Source of the DNA: Calditrichota bacterium
Lineage (GTDB): Bacteria; Zixibacteria; MSB-5A5; GN15; FEB-12
NCBI GenBank assembly: GCA_008501655.1
Contig: QQUK01000054.1
Span: forward strand, 1 to 17,089
DNA length: 17,089 bases
Reading direction: 5' to 3'
The translations under genes and the position numbers were made by a program. Of the stretch, positions 9,201-15,865 are shown one piece after another (position 1 is the first letter of the stretch; each line of letters begins with the position of its first letter). Under the pieces are notes generated by a model. That model was not told where the DNA came from, did no database searches, and was given only the letters and a program-made list of their open reading frames with translations.

Positions 9201-9674
9201 GTCGCCAACAACTTCATACATGGCTAATGTATCAGGGTAATTGATATACATTGTCGGACGATGTTCCATATAAAATGTAGAATCAATTTCAGAGTAATAA
9301 GCATGGGTTCCAACAGCAAACAAAGAATCTTTATATGACCAAAGCGATACATGCTGCCCTAATGCGAGGAACTCACCGGTTGAGATATTATAAAAGGCTG
9401 AATCCGATTTCAGATTATATTTCGCATCATCAATATGAACTCTCCCATTGAGTTGAACATCTTGTCCTTTTACCCAACGGGCAGAATCACAATAAATATC
9501 CCCCGTTTTTGTGATAAAGTGTACATTACCGGTTACATAAGTAACATAATGGTCAGTTTTATTGACAACTTCAAACCTGTCAGAATGCTCAAGCTTTAAT
9601 CTATCGGCAGCACCAATTGAACTGGCAATAAGCAAAATAAGAGTTATACAGATTTTAAAGTATTTAGAGTTCAT
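6243..9674 (-). CDS. lptD: LPS-assembly outer-membrane protein LptD (OstA/Imp family), large form
   Basis: A 1143-residue outer-membrane protein predicted to insert lipopolysaccharide into the outer leaflet, the last step of the Lpt bridge. Residues 1-22 form a signal peptide ending at GAA. The periplasmic part (about 25-470) holds repeated OstA/LptA-like jelly-roll strands with the recurring sense 'G-x-V-x-x-x-x-x-x-x-x-S-D-x-A', for example YCDSARW near 61-67 and KSDSAFYN near 89-96. The family's signature region follows at about 473-570: TTCNATEPHFHF, then IPVLALPFYVFP (512-523), a HSGFLPF stretch (529-535) and GYYWAASDYFDVKG (551-564). The rest is a beta-rich barrel ending near the C-terminal IHCWTGSIYWVP and GFTLYVTQLPEI stretches. 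E. coli LptD is 784 residues; the extra length lies mainly in the periplasmic part. The ATG overlaps the preceding editing gene by 11 bases and has no visible Shine-Dalgarno. Confidence 0.92.
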   Translation of the reverse strand: MNSKYFKICITLILLIASSIGAADRLKLEHSDRFEVVNKTDHYVTYVTGNVHFITKTGDIYCDSARWVKGQDVQLNGRVHIDDAKYNLKSDSAFYNISTGEFLALGQHVSLWSYKDSLFAVGTHAYYSEIDSTFYMEHRPTMYINYPDTLAMYEVVGDRIDYSSANKTAEAYGEVNISSNEFSSQSGCAKMNGDGSQLDLYDKPSMTHKESVISGELISIYIDKNLVDYIDVLDSAQGNFKEPLDSSSVFYDESILKGKRIFIDFVDGDISTILCYGQAYSWYYPSSKGTGQTQENVVSGDTIKFFVEKEELQKIHIIGGSQGTYMSGKDKMVDSALVQIVDTIDYRSDFIEYNVRDSLIELKKSANVKSGNVVLDAHIIDFDTRNNIIEAFSADVEADTIVNPNLLSTQIQPNVIPVILKDGDDEILGDYLLYSIDTEKGRIIQSKTDYTDGLYYGKKLFREQKEVYYVNEGRYTTCNATEPHFHFKSTTMKMIEGKKLIAKPVVFYIHKIPVLALPFYVFPLEKGRHSGFLPFTFGKFERGERYVRNVGYYWAASDYFDVKGAFDYYEQRRTINMNGRVNFKKIYVLDGFVDGNYTQETRYSSTVAQEFTDPRWTLQGAYNHTFSPTFSLRASGSFQSDPSYYTDYSQNLEERLNRSVKSHVSISKRFENNISLSAQVNHTVNLDTETRIDDLPNMSVSFPTIYPFGSGSKNEQGRLEQKFYNKFSLRYNPSLINYSYRTRAVDFIDSTYSFDTLTIDTTMFIDSTLLSDTSYYRTRKRYTKIQHNPSLNLPSVQLGSYLNVVPSVSYSETWFKLYETDQSINAGIDAGETYRTYSYRAGVSANTKLYGTIYPRIFGIEGIRHVLTPTVGYSYTPDIQRHPEIRKYAGGGASSIKSRSMNFNLNQLFQAKISKDDIEKVVQLLSINSSFSYNFEAAEKPLSDMNTTINATGLPYISSVSASMRHSFYNPDTDEQQFLSPYLESFSVRTSLNLAGNQFFFDDPASNAIPLGADSPDALNQSYQTQNADINANRGWSFSANYSYSESGRGANWSKSSFITFALRFNLTQNTRVSYNQHYNIEKNLTISNSINIVRKIHCWTGSIYWVPRGSNRGFGFTLYVTQLPEIKVDNNYDSFTTQSLNR

Positions 9675-10848
9675 CTAAAAATATATTTACTTTCTCTGTT
9701 ATTGTTTTTACATCAACAGTTTCCGATGCACCAAGCTGAGCTGCTTTCTGATTTCCACCCCCTTTAAAACCTAATTCGGATGATAATACTTTTGCAATTT
9801 CAGATGCGTTTACCTGTTCCACCGATGAAGCAATAGCAATTTTTTTATCTGTGGTTAGAACAGCAATCCCTGAAATATCGTCCGCAACTAATCCACAAAG
9901 ATTTCCCAATAACTTCTGATTTAAATCGCTGACTGGTGCGACAACATAATGTATATTATTTTTCAACATTTTTAGTTCCGCAAATTGACTTGCTTTAACA
10001 GGAAGAAGTTCTTTTTGAAGTTTGGTTAGTTCTTTTGATTGTTCTTTCAACTCAGCTTCGAACTTTTCAATCTTTGATGGAATATCAGATATATTGCATG
10101 TCAGATGCTGTGAGACATCAGCAACTATTTTATATCTGTTACAATAGTCTTCAACAGCTTTGGTACCGCAAAGAAAATTGACAGCTGTTCTCCCCCGTAT
10201 CTTTACAGTAGAGATAATTTTAACTAATTGTACCTGGGCAGTTGAATTGACATGGGTTCCGCCACATGCTGAGTATTCAACTTCTCCGATTTTAATCAAT
10301 CTGATTCGACCTGTACGGGTTGGAACCTTCCGAAGAGGATAATTGGAAAGTTCAGTATGTTCAATAAAGAGTATATCAACGGGAAGATTATCGCGAATAA
10401 TCTGATTAGCAAGTTTTTCTACTTCATCAAGCTGACTTTGACTCACATGGTCAGAATCAACTTCAATGTTTCCATATTCATCACCTAAATGAACTGACAT
10501 TGTAGTAAGTCCATGTAGTCTCGCAAATGCCTGAGAAAGGATATGCTGAGCAGAATGAATCTGTCGATGCCAGAACCTTCGTTCTTCATCAATCAGACCT
10601 GTAACCTGAACACCTTCATTTCCGACTATAGATTCAGATAAATGCACTACATCGTCATTCTCTTCAATAACATCTATTATATCGACACCATTAAGTTTAC
10701 CAAGGTCGTTCTGCTGACCACCTGATGTTGGATAAAAGGCAGACCTATCCAATCTTGTCAGATATTTTCCATCCTTTTCAACACTACTGACAATTGAAGC
10801 GTCAAATTGAAGCAATTCCGGATTTGTATAATATAATCTTTCTGTCAT
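9664..10848 (-). CDS. Free-standing alanyl-tRNA editing protein, AlaX-L type with DHHA1 domain
   Basis: A 394-residue trans-editing protein that should hydrolyse Ser-tRNA(Ala) or Gly-tRNA(Ala) formed by mischarging. It resembles the C-terminal half of alanyl-tRNA synthetase. A small N-terminal beta domain carries FYPTSGGQ (38-45). The zinc-dependent editing domain holds His98 and His102 in HSAQH and Cys195 and His199 in CGGTH, the complete zinc set. A coiled stretch (about 258-283) links to a DHHA1 domain with a GGG (363-365) plus KAAQ signature. No class II aminoacylation core is present, and the protein begins cleanly with an ATG, so it is not a broken alaS. The start has only a weak, distant GGAA. 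It sits 47 bases after the FAH-family gene, and its 3' end overlaps the lptD start. Confidence 0.92.
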   Translation of the reverse strand: MTERLYYTNPELLQFDASIVSSVEKDGKYLTRLDRSAFYPTSGGQQNDLGKLNGVDIIDVIEENDDVVHLSESIVGNEGVQVTGLIDEERRFWHRQIHSAQHILSQAFARLHGLTTMSVHLGDEYGNIEVDSDHVSQSQLDEVEKLANQIIRDNLPVDILFIEHTELSNYPLRKVPTRTGRIRLIKIGEVEYSACGGTHVNSTAQVQLVKIISTVKIRGRTAVNFLCGTKAVEDYCNRYKIVADVSQHLTCNISDIPSKIEKFEAELKEQSKELTKLQKELLPVKASQFAELKMLKNNIHYVVAPVSDLNQKLLGNLCGLVADDISGIAVLTTDKKIAIASSVEQVNASEIAKVLSSELGFKGGGNQKAAQLGASETVDVKTITEKVNIFLDEL

Positions 10849-10876
10849 ATATCTATTTTTCTTACATTCCTTCTAC

Positions 10877-10897
10877 AAAAAACTAAGGAAATAGTTT
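10877..10897 (-). terminator. Weak candidate hairpin after the FAH-family gene
   Basis: Right at the stop codon the minus strand has 6-bp arms AAACTA / TAGTTT (10892-10897 and 10880-10885) around a 6-base loop, running into a short T stretch (10882-10877). The stem is almost all A-T and may be too weak to terminate; partial read-through into the editing gene is likely. Confidence 0.25.
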
Positions 10898-11660
10898 AAG
10901 ACATTATATTTTTTAAACTCCCGACATTTTCTATCCGGACTTCGATCTCATCCCCTTTATTCATAGGAGCAATTTTTGCCGGTGTCCCGGTCGAAATCAA
11001 ATCACCCGGTTCTAAAGTCATTACGGAAGAAATATAGGAGATTAAAAAAGGTATTTTAAAAATCATCAGCGATGTTTTACCAGATTGTATTACCTCACCG
11101 TTAACTATTCCTTCAATCAGAATATCAGAGTAATCAACATCCGTAATAATATACGGACCACAAGGACAGAATGTATCAAACCCTTTGGCACGGCTCCATT
11201 GACCATCTTTTTTCTGAAGATCTCGAGCAGTGACATCATTGACACAGGTATAACCAAAAATATAATCATTTGCATCTGCTTCAGAAACATTCTTAGCCTG
11301 TTTCCCGATAACAACACCCAGTTCCGCCTCGTAATCTACCCGTTCAGACTGGGGCGGATGAATAATCTTCTCGCCATCGGCAATAATTGATGAAGGTGGT
11401 TTGAGAAACAGAAGGGGATTTTCAGGAGCTTCCTCAGCTGAATATGAAGCTTTTACATGAGCATGGTAATTAAGACCGATACAAATGACTTTTGTCGGTT
11501 TGACCGGAGCAAGTATCTTAACATTATCAACTGAAACTTTATCACCGGTAGCGATACCCCCATCCCAGGGAGCATCGTCAAGTTTTGATATATTTTGATC
11601 TTCTAAAATGCCATAAGCTGTGTCAATACCGGAATTATATCGAATATATTTGGTTCCCAT
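10896..11660 (-). CDS. Fumarylacetoacetate-hydrolase-family protein
   Basis: A 254-residue enzyme of the FAH superfamily, whose members cleave C-C bonds in, decarboxylate or tautomerise 2-keto/enol dicarboxylates, for example FAHD1-type oxaloacetate enzymes, HpcE-like isomerases and acylpyruvate hydrolases. The metal site is intact: Glu111 and Glu113 in DYEAELGVVIG and Asp142 in NDVTARDLQ, with the conserved KGFDTFCPCGP stretch (159-169) and the late GDLISTGTP motif (about 219-227). The N-terminal region is short, as in bacterial YcgM-like proteins. An AAAGGAATGAG ribosome binding site precedes the ATG. No aromatic-degradation genes lie nearby, so a general role in keto-acid housekeeping is more likely than a catabolic one; the substrate cannot be read from sequence. 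Confidence 0.88.
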   Translation of the reverse strand: MGTKYIRYNSGIDTAYGILEDQNISKLDDAPWDGGIATGDKVSVDNVKILAPVKPTKVICIGLNYHAHVKASYSAEEAPENPLLFLKPPSSIIADGEKIIHPPQSERVDYEAELGVVIGKQAKNVSEADANDYIFGYTCVNDVTARDLQKKDGQWSRAKGFDTFCPCGPYIITDVDYSDILIEGIVNGEVIQSGKTSLMIFKIPFLISYISSVMTLEPGDLISTGTPAKIAPMNKGDEIEVRIENVGSLKNIMS

Positions 11661-11727
11661 TTACTCATTCCTTTATTTTAAAATTCATCATAATAAAATT
11701 CAGTTCTTCAAAGAAATCAACTATATA

Positions 11728-13089
11728 TCACACCTCTTTTTTCTTCCAGTTACCTTTCGCAAACCAAATTGCAAGAATTGAGCTTTTGATTAGAGTTGTA
11801 ATTGTCAAAGTCCACCAGACACCGTTTATCCCCCATTCAAGATTGTATGCTAAATAATAGGCAAGCGGAATCCGAGCCAGTGACCCGGGAATCATAACAA
11901 TCATCGGAGGCATAGTATCACCTGCCCCTGAGAAAGCACCTTCAATTACAATCTCGATAGCCATTGCTATTTGGGAAATTCCTAAGATTATAAGATAATC
12001 GATAGCAATTGTCAGGACAGCCGGGTCATCGGTAAAAATTGTCGCAATATATTTAGGTAAGATGATAAATACAGCTGACATAACAAGAGTAACATATATC
12101 GCGATTCTGGTCGTACCCCAGGCACACTTTGCAGCTCTATCCGGCTTGTTGGCACCAAGGTTTTGCCCAACCATTGTTGATGCAGCTGTCGAAAACCCAA
12201 AACAGGTCAGATAAGATAGTGACTCCATTCTGTTTCCAATGCCCATCGCAGCTCCGGCTGCTTCCCCGAATGAATGGACGACCTTGATAAGAAACCAGTA
12301 GACTATCACAAAAACAAATTGCTGTGATGTTATTGGAAGACCGATTTTGATAATTCGAAGCATTTCCTTTAAACTTGGTCTGAGATTAAATAGTTTTTCG
12401 ACTTTGTATCCGAGCTTACCTTTATTCATTAATATCGTGATAATTATTACTGCTATTATAATCGAAACTGTTGTTGCTATCGCTGCACCGGAAACTCCAA
12501 GTTCAGGGAACGGACCATATCCAAAAATCAACAACGGGTCTAAAATCATGTTAATTATTATAGTTATAATCGCCACTGTTGCAGGGGTCTTTGTATCACC
12601 GGAAGCTCTGAACACAGCATAAATTGTATCAGTCCAGAAAAAGAAAATAGCTGCTATAAATGATATCCGAAGATAAGGTATAGCATACACAAGAGTTGCT
12701 TCACTGGCATCCATAATTGAAAGGAGAATCGGTGTCACAAGATATCCGAGAACAGATAACGATAACCCAAAAATAATAGCAAGAGATAATCCCTGTCTTA
12801 TGAAAAAACCTACTTTATCAAAATCTTTAGACCCGATGTATCTTGCAACAAGAGCTGTCACTCCTATCGTGATGATAGATATCATCACATAGATAGTCCA
12901 GATAACGACCATCGACGTTGTCACCGCATCCTGGGCAGTTGCCCCAAGCTTCCCGACCCAGAAATAGTCGGTTGTAGTCAGAGCAAATTCCATAATCATT
13001 CCGAGTGTGACCGGCAAAGCAAGTTTTAATATAGTCTTTGATATCGGACCGTCGGTAATATCGTTTTTTAACTCCTGAACATTTTCCAT
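11728..13089 (-). CDS. MATE-family multidrug/sodium antiporter
   Basis: A 453-residue inner-membrane exporter of the MATE family, which uses a sodium or proton gradient to expel cationic drugs and metabolites. The N-terminus has the family opening GPISKTILKLALPVTLGM, then about twelve hydrophobic segments in two six-helix halves. Conserved features include the SKDFDKVGFFIRQG loop after TM3, the GASGDT-like RASGDTKTPA and GAFSGAGDTMPP loops in the two halves, and a VGQNLGANKPDRA loop before TM9. The gene ends in a lysine-rich tail. No Shine-Dalgarno precedes the ATG; instead a good sigma70-like promoter places the start almost at the transcript end (see that entry). It lies divergent from the plus-strand barrel gene and 67 bases before the FAH-family gene. 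The exported substrate is unknown. Confidence 0.95.
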   Translation of the reverse strand: MENVQELKNDITDGPISKTILKLALPVTLGMIMEFALTTTDYFWVGKLGATAQDAVTTSMVVIWTIYVMISIITIGVTALVARYIGSKDFDKVGFFIRQGLSLAIIFGLSLSVLGYLVTPILLSIMDASEATLVYAIPYLRISFIAAIFFFWTDTIYAVFRASGDTKTPATVAIITIIINMILDPLLIFGYGPFPELGVSGAAIATTVSIIIAVIIITILMNKGKLGYKVEKLFNLRPSLKEMLRIIKIGLPITSQQFVFVIVYWFLIKVVHSFGEAAGAAMGIGNRMESLSYLTCFGFSTAASTMVGQNLGANKPDRAAKCAWGTTRIAIYVTLVMSAVFIILPKYIATIFTDDPAVLTIAIDYLIILGISQIAMAIEIVIEGAFSGAGDTMPPMIVMIPGSLARIPLAYYLAYNLEWGINGVWWTLTITTLIKSSILAIWFAKGNWKKKEV

Positions 13090-13097
13090 AACGCAGG

Positions 13098-13126
13098 ATT
13101 ATAAGGAAATCAATATATTTTAACAA
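13098..13126 (-). promoter_or_regulatory. Probable sigma70-type promoter of the MATE gene, nearly leaderless
   Basis: The minus strand reads TTGTTA (13126-13121), a 17-base spacer, then a perfect TATAAT (13103-13098). Only 8 bases separate the -10 box from the ATG at 13089, so transcription should begin within about 0-3 bases of the start codon. This fits the lack of a Shine-Dalgarno there. Confidence 0.65.
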
Positions 13127-13199
13127 GTTGAATAAAATTGCTTGAAATTTACTTAAAGTAGAGTTTATTGTCATGTATATATTATTTAATACAAACTTA

Positions 13200-13204
13200 G
13201 GGAG
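13200..13204 (+). promoter_or_regulatory. Ribosome binding site of the plus-strand barrel gene
   Basis: GGGAG lies five bases before the ATG at 13210 and supports that start. An AT-rich stretch upstream (about 13176-13190, containing TATATT) could hold a -10 element, but no convincing -35 box sits at the right distance. Confidence 0.55.
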
Positions 13205-13209
13205 AGTTT

Positions 13210-13848
13210 ATGCATTTTTTAAAAGTGTTAATAATAACTATTTTATTAATTTCTGTTTCTTCAGTAAATGCATTAAGAATTGATTCAGAACGGGCGTTTA
13301 GAAATTCAACTGTAACAATTGATATCGCCTTAAACAATGTAACTGGTGAATATAATCGAAGAATTAGTGAAATAGATGAGTCATTTTGGGCTAAATCACT
13401 TTATGGGTATGGAGCATCTTTTCAAAGAGCTGTAACCAGTCAATTTGCCATAGGCATAAGTTTCGCACAATTACATAATAAGATTTCAACAGGAGCCAGT
13501 AAATCGAGTGATGTGAGTAGTAAGTTTACTTCATACTCTGGATTTGTTACTTTTTCATTTTCAAAAGTTTTTTACAGAAAACCATTTTTCAAGTTAGAAT
13601 ATGGAAAGATAAAAGGAAAAACAGATGATCTGGATACGTCTGTTGAAACAGAATTTACAAACTACTATTCAATCGCAGCTGGTGTGAATACTATCTCTGT
13701 CAAATATGTAGTGTTTAATTTTGAAGTGTTTTACAAATCGATAAAAACAGATGATATAGAAATATTCGGTTATTCCTCTTCTCAAATAGATGATAAGCTT
13801 AATACATTCGGGTTTCAACTCGGACTCGGGTATAATTTCAACTTATAA
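13210..13848 (+). CDS. Unrecognised exported protein, probable small outer-membrane beta-barrel
   Basis: I do not recognise this 212-residue protein. Residues 1-22 form a clear signal peptide (lysine, long hydrophobic core, VNA before Leu23). The mature part has no hydrophobic helices and alternates polar and apolar residues in stretches such as YGYGASFQRAV, FAIGISFAQL, SGFVTFSFSKVF, FFKLEYGKIKG, YYSIAAGVNTI and FGFQLGLGYNFNL, as in eight-stranded outer-membrane barrels with serine- and aspartate-rich loops between them. The last strand ends GYNFNL rather than with a terminal aromatic. It is the only plus-strand gene here, divergent from the MATE gene, with a GGGAG ribosome binding site. Its TAA stop shares a palindrome with the stop of the convergent peptidase. 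OmpA-like or OmpW-like barrels are candidate relatives, but this is a structural guess. Confidence 0.7.
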   Translation: MHFLKVLIITILLISVSSVNALRIDSERAFRNSTVTIDIALNNVTGEYNRRISEIDESFWAKSLYGYGASFQRAVTSQFAIGISFAQLHNKISTGASKSSDVSSKFTSYSGFVTFSFSKVFYRKPFFKLEYGKIKGKTDDLDTSVETEFTNYYSIAAGVNTISVKYVVFNFEVFYKSIKTDDIEIFGYSSSQIDDKLNTFGFQLGLGYNFNL

Positions 13849-15423
13849 TCCGAGGTCCGTTAGATAGTATTTCGTATCCAACTCGGAATCGGTACCTCGT
13901 TTGAGAAGTTCCCGCCAATCATATTTTGCACCGAACCTGAAATAATTCTGACTCAAAAATGATTTAGTCGTTTCCCTGTCAATGACACCGTTATACATAT
14001 CTTTGAGAAAATATATATTTTGTGCGGCTATCATATCAGCATACAGATAATTATGCAGATAGACAGGGTGAGTTGTATAATGAATTATTGAAGCCCAGGG
14101 ATAGAGGTCTTCGTGCTGGGATATTTTTAAGTATTTAGAAGAAAGTTCCCAGAATACCTGATTTAAATCTCTGTTAGGGTTATTGTAAGCTTCAAATTCG
14201 AAATGAAGTCTCAGCAAAGTTGTCCTGAGATAAATAATATCCAATTCACGTTTTGCTTTCAGGTAATCATCAGCGAGCTTTGTTGGCATGTGAGCGTATT
14301 TAGTCAGCCATTCTTTTTCATTTACCAATGCTGCCATTGTTTGCCCCATTGCTTCAGCCCAGATGCCCTCAATCATTGTCGAGGAAAAGATTGACCTGTC
14401 CTGACGAATATAAGCTGAATGTAAAGCGTGACCGACTTCATGCATCAATGTTTTCGTTGAGAGAATACCATCCGTCAGATTTGCCAGAATGCGCATATCA
14501 TAGGGAGCTTTGATTGTAAACGCATAAGCAAACTGTGATTTTCCATCACGGCTTTCAAGATCAAAATAAATCGGGAGGTCCTCTAAATCATAGCCAATTG
14601 CTTCAAGAGAATTGTCAACATAACGCATTTGAGAATCAACCGGGAAGTAAGCATCAACTTTCTTATAAATATCATTATATGCAAATGCAAGATCCCAGAT
14701 ATTTGGATCTAACAGTCCGGTTTTATCTTTGATTGATGCTAAAATAGCATCATAAGCGTTTTCACTCAATGTATCCAGCTGTTTCAGTAAATCCATATAT
14801 TCATGTAATTCGATACCCTGATATTTTAAGGAAAGTCCAAAATAATTGTTATATCCGAGTTTTTTAGCTTTTTGATTCCGAAGTTTGAATAACCTGCTTA
14901 AACCATCCTGCATCTTTTCACCCACCGACACATAAGCACGGTATGCAGCTTCACGACGGGTTCTGTTTTTATCAGTACGGTAGATTTGATAAAGTTCATT
15001 TGTATTTGCCTGTTCTCCTTCAAACATGGCACGGTAATTTATATCAATATTTGAAAGAGAATCTTTTAGCTGCACGATATCCGGCTCAAGGTCAATCTGC
15101 CCACTTAACACCGAACTTTTTACAAGTTCAAATCTGCGTCTATCATCTTCATCGGTGAAATTCTGTGTCCTCGAATTTACAGCCTGCAGGAGGTCGTCAT
15201 CTTTTATCAAATGTCTGAATAAACCATTGTAGAAATCGAGAGAATCTGCTTTACCGGTCGTATAGTAATCCCAATATTCAAGAGATAAGCGATAATTCAG
15301 CCATTCTGATTTGACTTCGTAATTATCTAAAACAGCATTGATATCAATATCTGATTTTTTAACTTCGTTACATGAAGTGATAATAAAAAGTAGTGCTATT
15401 GATAAAAGTATGAAACGTCGCAT
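13843..15423 (-). CDS. Lipoprotein zinc metallopeptidase, HExxH (M3/M2-like, clan MA)
   Basis: A 526-residue predicted lipoprotein peptidase. The N-terminal 17 residues form a type II signal peptide with Cys18 in the lipobox ITSC, so the enzyme should be anchored facing the periplasm. The zinc site is HEVGH (His328, Glu329, His332), followed by Glu357 in WAEAMGQ, exactly 25 residues after His332, the spacing of the third ligand in M3 oligopeptidases. The mostly helical frame and the C-terminal THPVYLHNYLYADMIAAQ (451-468) fit peptidyl-dipeptidase or oligopeptidase folds (M3, with some M2 flavour in the LRNQKAKKLGY region near 181-191). Family members act on short peptides in a deep channel. 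An AAAGGATTAAA ribosome binding site precedes the ATG. It starts 1 base after the aroQ stop, so it is likely cotranscribed with the aro genes; a functional link is not evident. Confidence 0.85.
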   Translation of the reverse strand: MRRFILLSIALLFIITSCNEVKKSDIDINAVLDNYEVKSEWLNYRLSLEYWDYYTTGKADSLDFYNGLFRHLIKDDDLLQAVNSRTQNFTDEDDRRRFELVKSSVLSGQIDLEPDIVQLKDSLSNIDINYRAMFEGEQANTNELYQIYRTDKNRTRREAAYRAYVSVGEKMQDGLSRLFKLRNQKAKKLGYNNYFGLSLKYQGIELHEYMDLLKQLDTLSENAYDAILASIKDKTGLLDPNIWDLAFAYNDIYKKVDAYFPVDSQMRYVDNSLEAIGYDLEDLPIYFDLESRDGKSQFAYAFTIKAPYDMRILANLTDGILSTKTLMHEVGHALHSAYIRQDRSIFSSTMIEGIWAEAMGQTMAALVNEKEWLTKYAHMPTKLADDYLKAKRELDIIYLRTTLLRLHFEFEAYNNPNRDLNQVFWELSSKYLKISQHEDLYPWASIIHYTTHPVYLHNYLYADMIAAQNIYFLKDMYNGVIDRETTKSFLSQNYFRFGAKYDWRELLKRGTDSELDTKYYLTDLGL

Positions 15424-15424
15424 T

Positions 15425-15865
15425 TTAATCCTTTTTTAAATTATCAGAAAAATATGAAAGAGCCATAGCATAGCCATAAAACCCAAAACCGACTATTGAC
15501 CCTTCGCAAACCGGTGCAATAACCGATTTTGTTCTGAATTCTTCCCTGTCATGAATATTGGACAAATGAACTTCGACCGTTTTCAAGCCAACCGATGAGA
15601 TAGCATCACGAATAGCATAACTGTAATGTGTATATGCACCCGGATTAATAATCATACCTCCGCAATCAAAACCTTTATCATGAATAAAATTAATCAGTTC
15701 ACCTTCGATATTTGACTGATAAAACTCGAGTTCCAATCCAAGTTCTGCAGCCAGATTTGAGAGATGCTGATTTAACTCTTCAAGCGTTTTTGAGCCATAA
15801 ATTTCAGGTTCCCGCTTTCCGAGCAGATTCAAATTTGGTCCGTTTACGACTAAAATCTTAGCCAC
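15425..15865 (-). CDS. aroQ: Type II 3-dehydroquinate dehydratase
   Basis: A 146-residue enzyme of the shikimate pathway that dehydrates 3-dehydroquinate to 3-dehydroshikimate; the family is a dodecamer of flavodoxin-like subunits. All landmarks are present: NGPNLNLLGKREPEIYG with Arg18 and the catalytic Tyr23, QSNIEGEL (50-57), INPGAYTH with Asn74 and the catalytic His80, and VEVHLSNIHDREEFR with His100. The start codon is GTG at 15865 (minus strand GTGGCT), supported by a GGAG seven bases upstream and by homology of the first residues. It overlaps the aroB 3' end by 8 bases. Its stop lies 1 base from the peptidase start. The order aroK-aroB-aroQ is a compact set of consecutive or near-consecutive pathway steps. 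Confidence 0.97.
   Translation of the reverse strand: MAKILVVNGPNLNLLGKREPEIYGSKTLEELNQHLSNLAAELGLELEFYQSNIEGELINFIHDKGFDCGGMIINPGAYTHYSYAIRDAISSVGLKTVEVHLSNIHDREEFRTKSVIAPVCEGSIVGFGFYGYAMALSYFSDNLKKD

Noticed and set aside
9664..10848. Truncated or broken alanyl-tRNA synthetase
   Set aside because: The protein starts cleanly before the editing domain, keeps all four zinc residues and the DHHA1 domain, and matches the length of free-standing AlaX-L proteins.
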